A stretch of DNA of 8,589 nucleotides from Rhodobacterales bacterium. GTDB taxonomy: Bacteria; Pseudomonadota; Alphaproteobacteria; Rhodobacterales; Rhodobacteraceae. Below are positions 6,789 through 8,589 of the stretch, in pieces. Location: positions 1 through 8,589 of the forward strand of contig JAAFHS010000075.1 in assembly GCA_013298485.1 (NCBI GenBank), given 5' to 3'. Within the stretch, counting starts at the first letter, position 1, and every line of letters starts with the position of its first letter. Position numbers and translations under genes: made by a program. Under the pieces are notes generated by a model, which was not told the DNA's origin, did not search any database, and saw only the letters and a program-made list of their open reading frames with translations.

Positions 6789-7392
6789 TCGCCCTGTCAC
6801 CTGACAGGGCGGAATAGAGCGAAAGATCGGCTGCCGCGCGGGTTTGGAAGGCCCGCGTGGTGGCATCCGACAGCGCCATGTCGGCCAGGGGCGAGACATT
6901 GACGCGGGGCAGGATCACCTCGCAGTCAAGGCGGTCTTCCAGAAAAGCGACGAAGCGGCCGATGTCTTCGTAACGGAACAGATGATCGACGCCGCGCCCG
7001 TCATCGCCGGGGGCGAGGAACGCGGCCTGTGATCCGATGTCGGCATAGGGGGGCGGGGAGGGCGCGCACCAGTCTTTCACGAAGGTTTCAAACGGGATGC
7101 CTTGGGTGCTGTGGGCGGTATCGGGTGCGGCATCTTTCTGGCCGAAACGATACCAGCTGCCAAGCCAATCCAGTGGCGCACGCATCAGGGCCACGACGGT
7201 GAAATCACCGCCCGCGGCAGATTGCAGATAGGGGCGCACGAAGCGGTGATAGTCCCGCACCGTGGTGTGCTTGAGTGCCGTGGGCCGGTTCACGGCCAGC
7301 ACGGCCAGTGATTCGAGCGCTGCCGCGACAGCCGTGGATCCGGCCTTTGGCGTGGCCAGAAAGACAAGCCTTTGATCCCAGAAAACGAGCAT
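6763..7392 (-). CDS. Sulfotransferase family protein
   Basis: A 209-residue protein with the marks of a PAPS-dependent sulfotransferase. Near the N-terminus, after beta-strand LVFLA, is TPKAGST (residues 14-20), matching the 5'-phosphosulfate-binding loop (TPKSGTT type) with Lys16. MRAPLDWLGSWYR (70-82) matches the 3'-phosphate-binding element, with Arg71 and Ser79. No signal peptide or transmembrane helix is seen, so it should be cytoplasmic. The acceptor is unknown; small bacterial members often modify lipids, polysaccharides or secondary metabolites. The ATG at 7392 is preceded by a GGGGGG run three bases upstream, a closer spacing than usual. The gene converges on cckA (26-bp overlap) and is divergent from recA. 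Its last roughly 16 codons contain the strong hairpin that follows cckA, so its C-terminus doubles as the cckA 3' region. Confidence 0.75.
   Translation of the reverse strand: MLVFWDQRLVFLATPKAGSTAVAAALESLAVLAVNRPTALKHTTVRDYHRFVRPYLQSAAGGDFTVVALMRAPLDWLGSWYRFGQKDAAPDTAHSTQGIPFETFVKDWCAPSPPPYADIGSQAAFLAPGDDGRGVDHLFRYEDIGRFVAFLEDRLDCEVILPRVNVSPLADMALSDATTRAFQTRAAADLSLYSALSGDRAINAAAPAR
6790..6811. terminator. GC-rich hairpin directly after the cckA stop codon
   Basis: CGCCCTGTCA (6790-6799) and TGACAGGGCG (6802-6811) are perfect 10-bp arms with two bases between them, beginning one base after the cckA TGA. The stem is strong but no T-run follows, so it is either a tail-less terminator or an RNA 3'-end stabiliser for cckA. 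It lies inside the coding sequence of the convergent sulfotransferase gene. Confidence 0.45.
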
Positions 7393-7436
7393 CCGCCCCC
7401 CATAATGTCCTGCGCACCGATATTTCGGGTTTTTCG

Positions 7437-7452
7437 GTAACTATCCTTTAAC
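7437..7452 (+). promoter_or_regulatory. CtrA-like box (one mismatch) in the sulfotransferase/recA intergenic region
   Basis: GTAA-CTATCCT-TTAAC matches the CtrA consensus TTAA-N7-TTAAC in eight of nine fixed positions, including the final C. It lies about 135 bases before the recA start and 45 bases before the sulfotransferase start. One such degenerate match can arise by chance in an AT-rich intergenic region. Confidence 0.3.
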
Positions 7453-7483
7453 CTTGACCTGAAAAAGATGAATTACAGAAAAA

Positions 7484-7513
7484 TTGCTTGAAATGTTCCC
7501 TTTTTGTTTTCAT
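7484..7513 (+). promoter_or_regulatory. Probable recA promoter
   Basis: TTGCTT (7484-7489) followed after 18 bases by TTTCAT (7508-7513) is the best -35/-10 pair close to the SOS box. With these elements transcription would begin near 7520, at the edge of the LexA box, as expected for a LexA-repressed promoter. The match to consensus is modest; CATAAA at 7511-7516 is an alternative -10. Confidence 0.35.
7495..7509 (+). promoter_or_regulatory. Secondary LexA-like direct repeat (GTTC-N7-GTTT)
   Basis: GTTC (7495-7498), seven bases, then GTTT (7506-7509): one mismatch from the alphaproteobacterial LexA box GTTC-N7-GTTC. It overlaps the proposed recA promoter spacer and lies 12 bases before the perfect box. 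It could be a weak second operator or a relic. Confidence 0.3.
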
Positions 7514-7521
7514 AAAGACGA

Positions 7522-7536
7522 GAACGCTTGGGGAAC
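7522..7536 (+). promoter_or_regulatory. LexA (SOS) box, GAAC-N7-GAAC
   Basis: GAAC (7522-7525), GCTTGGG, GAAC (7533-7536). This is an exact match to the direct-repeat LexA operator of the Alphaproteobacteria (GTTC-N7-GTTC read on the other strand). It ends 49 bases before the recA ATG, so recA should be repressed by LexA and induced by DNA damage. The divergent sulfotransferase start is 130 bases away on the other side and could also be affected. Confidence 0.85.
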
Positions 7537-7585
7537 AAACGCAACGTTGCCGCCGGAATGCGGCTGTGGAATAAGGAAGACGAAC

Positions 7586-8589
<1,004 letters not shown>

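Noticed and set aside
7541..7550. GCAACGTTGC perfect 10-bp palindrome in the recA leader
   Set aside because: Short, a single copy, and not a motif I can tie to a known regulator; may be chance.

Overview
The window looks like ordinary chromosomal DNA from an alphaproteobacterium, most likely of the Rhodobacteraceae/Roseobacter group. The evidence is the high GC content, a CckA-type hybrid histidine kinase, a direct-repeat LexA box (GAAC-N7-GAAC) in front of recA, and weak -10 elements. No mobile element, CRISPR array, tRNA or rRNA is visible.

Layout. Positions 1-55 (minus) hold the first 18 codons of a lipoprotein. Divergent from it is a CDP-alcohol phosphatidyltransferase gene (219-827, plus). 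It meets a class I glutamine amidotransferase gene (928-1623, minus) head to tail-end, with a 9-bp inverted repeat in the gap. The amidotransferase is divergent from guaB (1758-3206, plus; IMP dehydrogenase). An RsmB-type RNA methyltransferase gene (3240-4388) follows guaB by 33 bases, then a cckA-like hybrid kinase gene (about 4485-6788). A small sulfotransferase-family gene (6763-7392, minus) converges on cckA and overlaps its 3' end. Divergent from the sulfotransferase is recA (7586 to beyond the right edge).

How it fits together. The plus-strand genes 1758-4388 are probably one housekeeping unit (GMP precursor synthesis, RNA base methylation). The regulatory interest lies around cckA and recA. 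Just before cckA there is a perfect TTAA-N7-TTAA sequence, the full CtrA-binding motif, in front of the gene for the kinase that feeds phosphate to CtrA. The sulfotransferase/recA intergenic region has a canonical alphaproteobacterial SOS box, a second one-mismatch SOS-like repeat, and a one-mismatch CtrA-like box. This is compatible with cross-talk between the CckA-ChpT-CtrA phosphorelay and the SOS response, which has been reported in Rhodobacteraceae, for example for gene transfer agent control. The link in this genome is inference from motifs. I found no clearly undescribed system.
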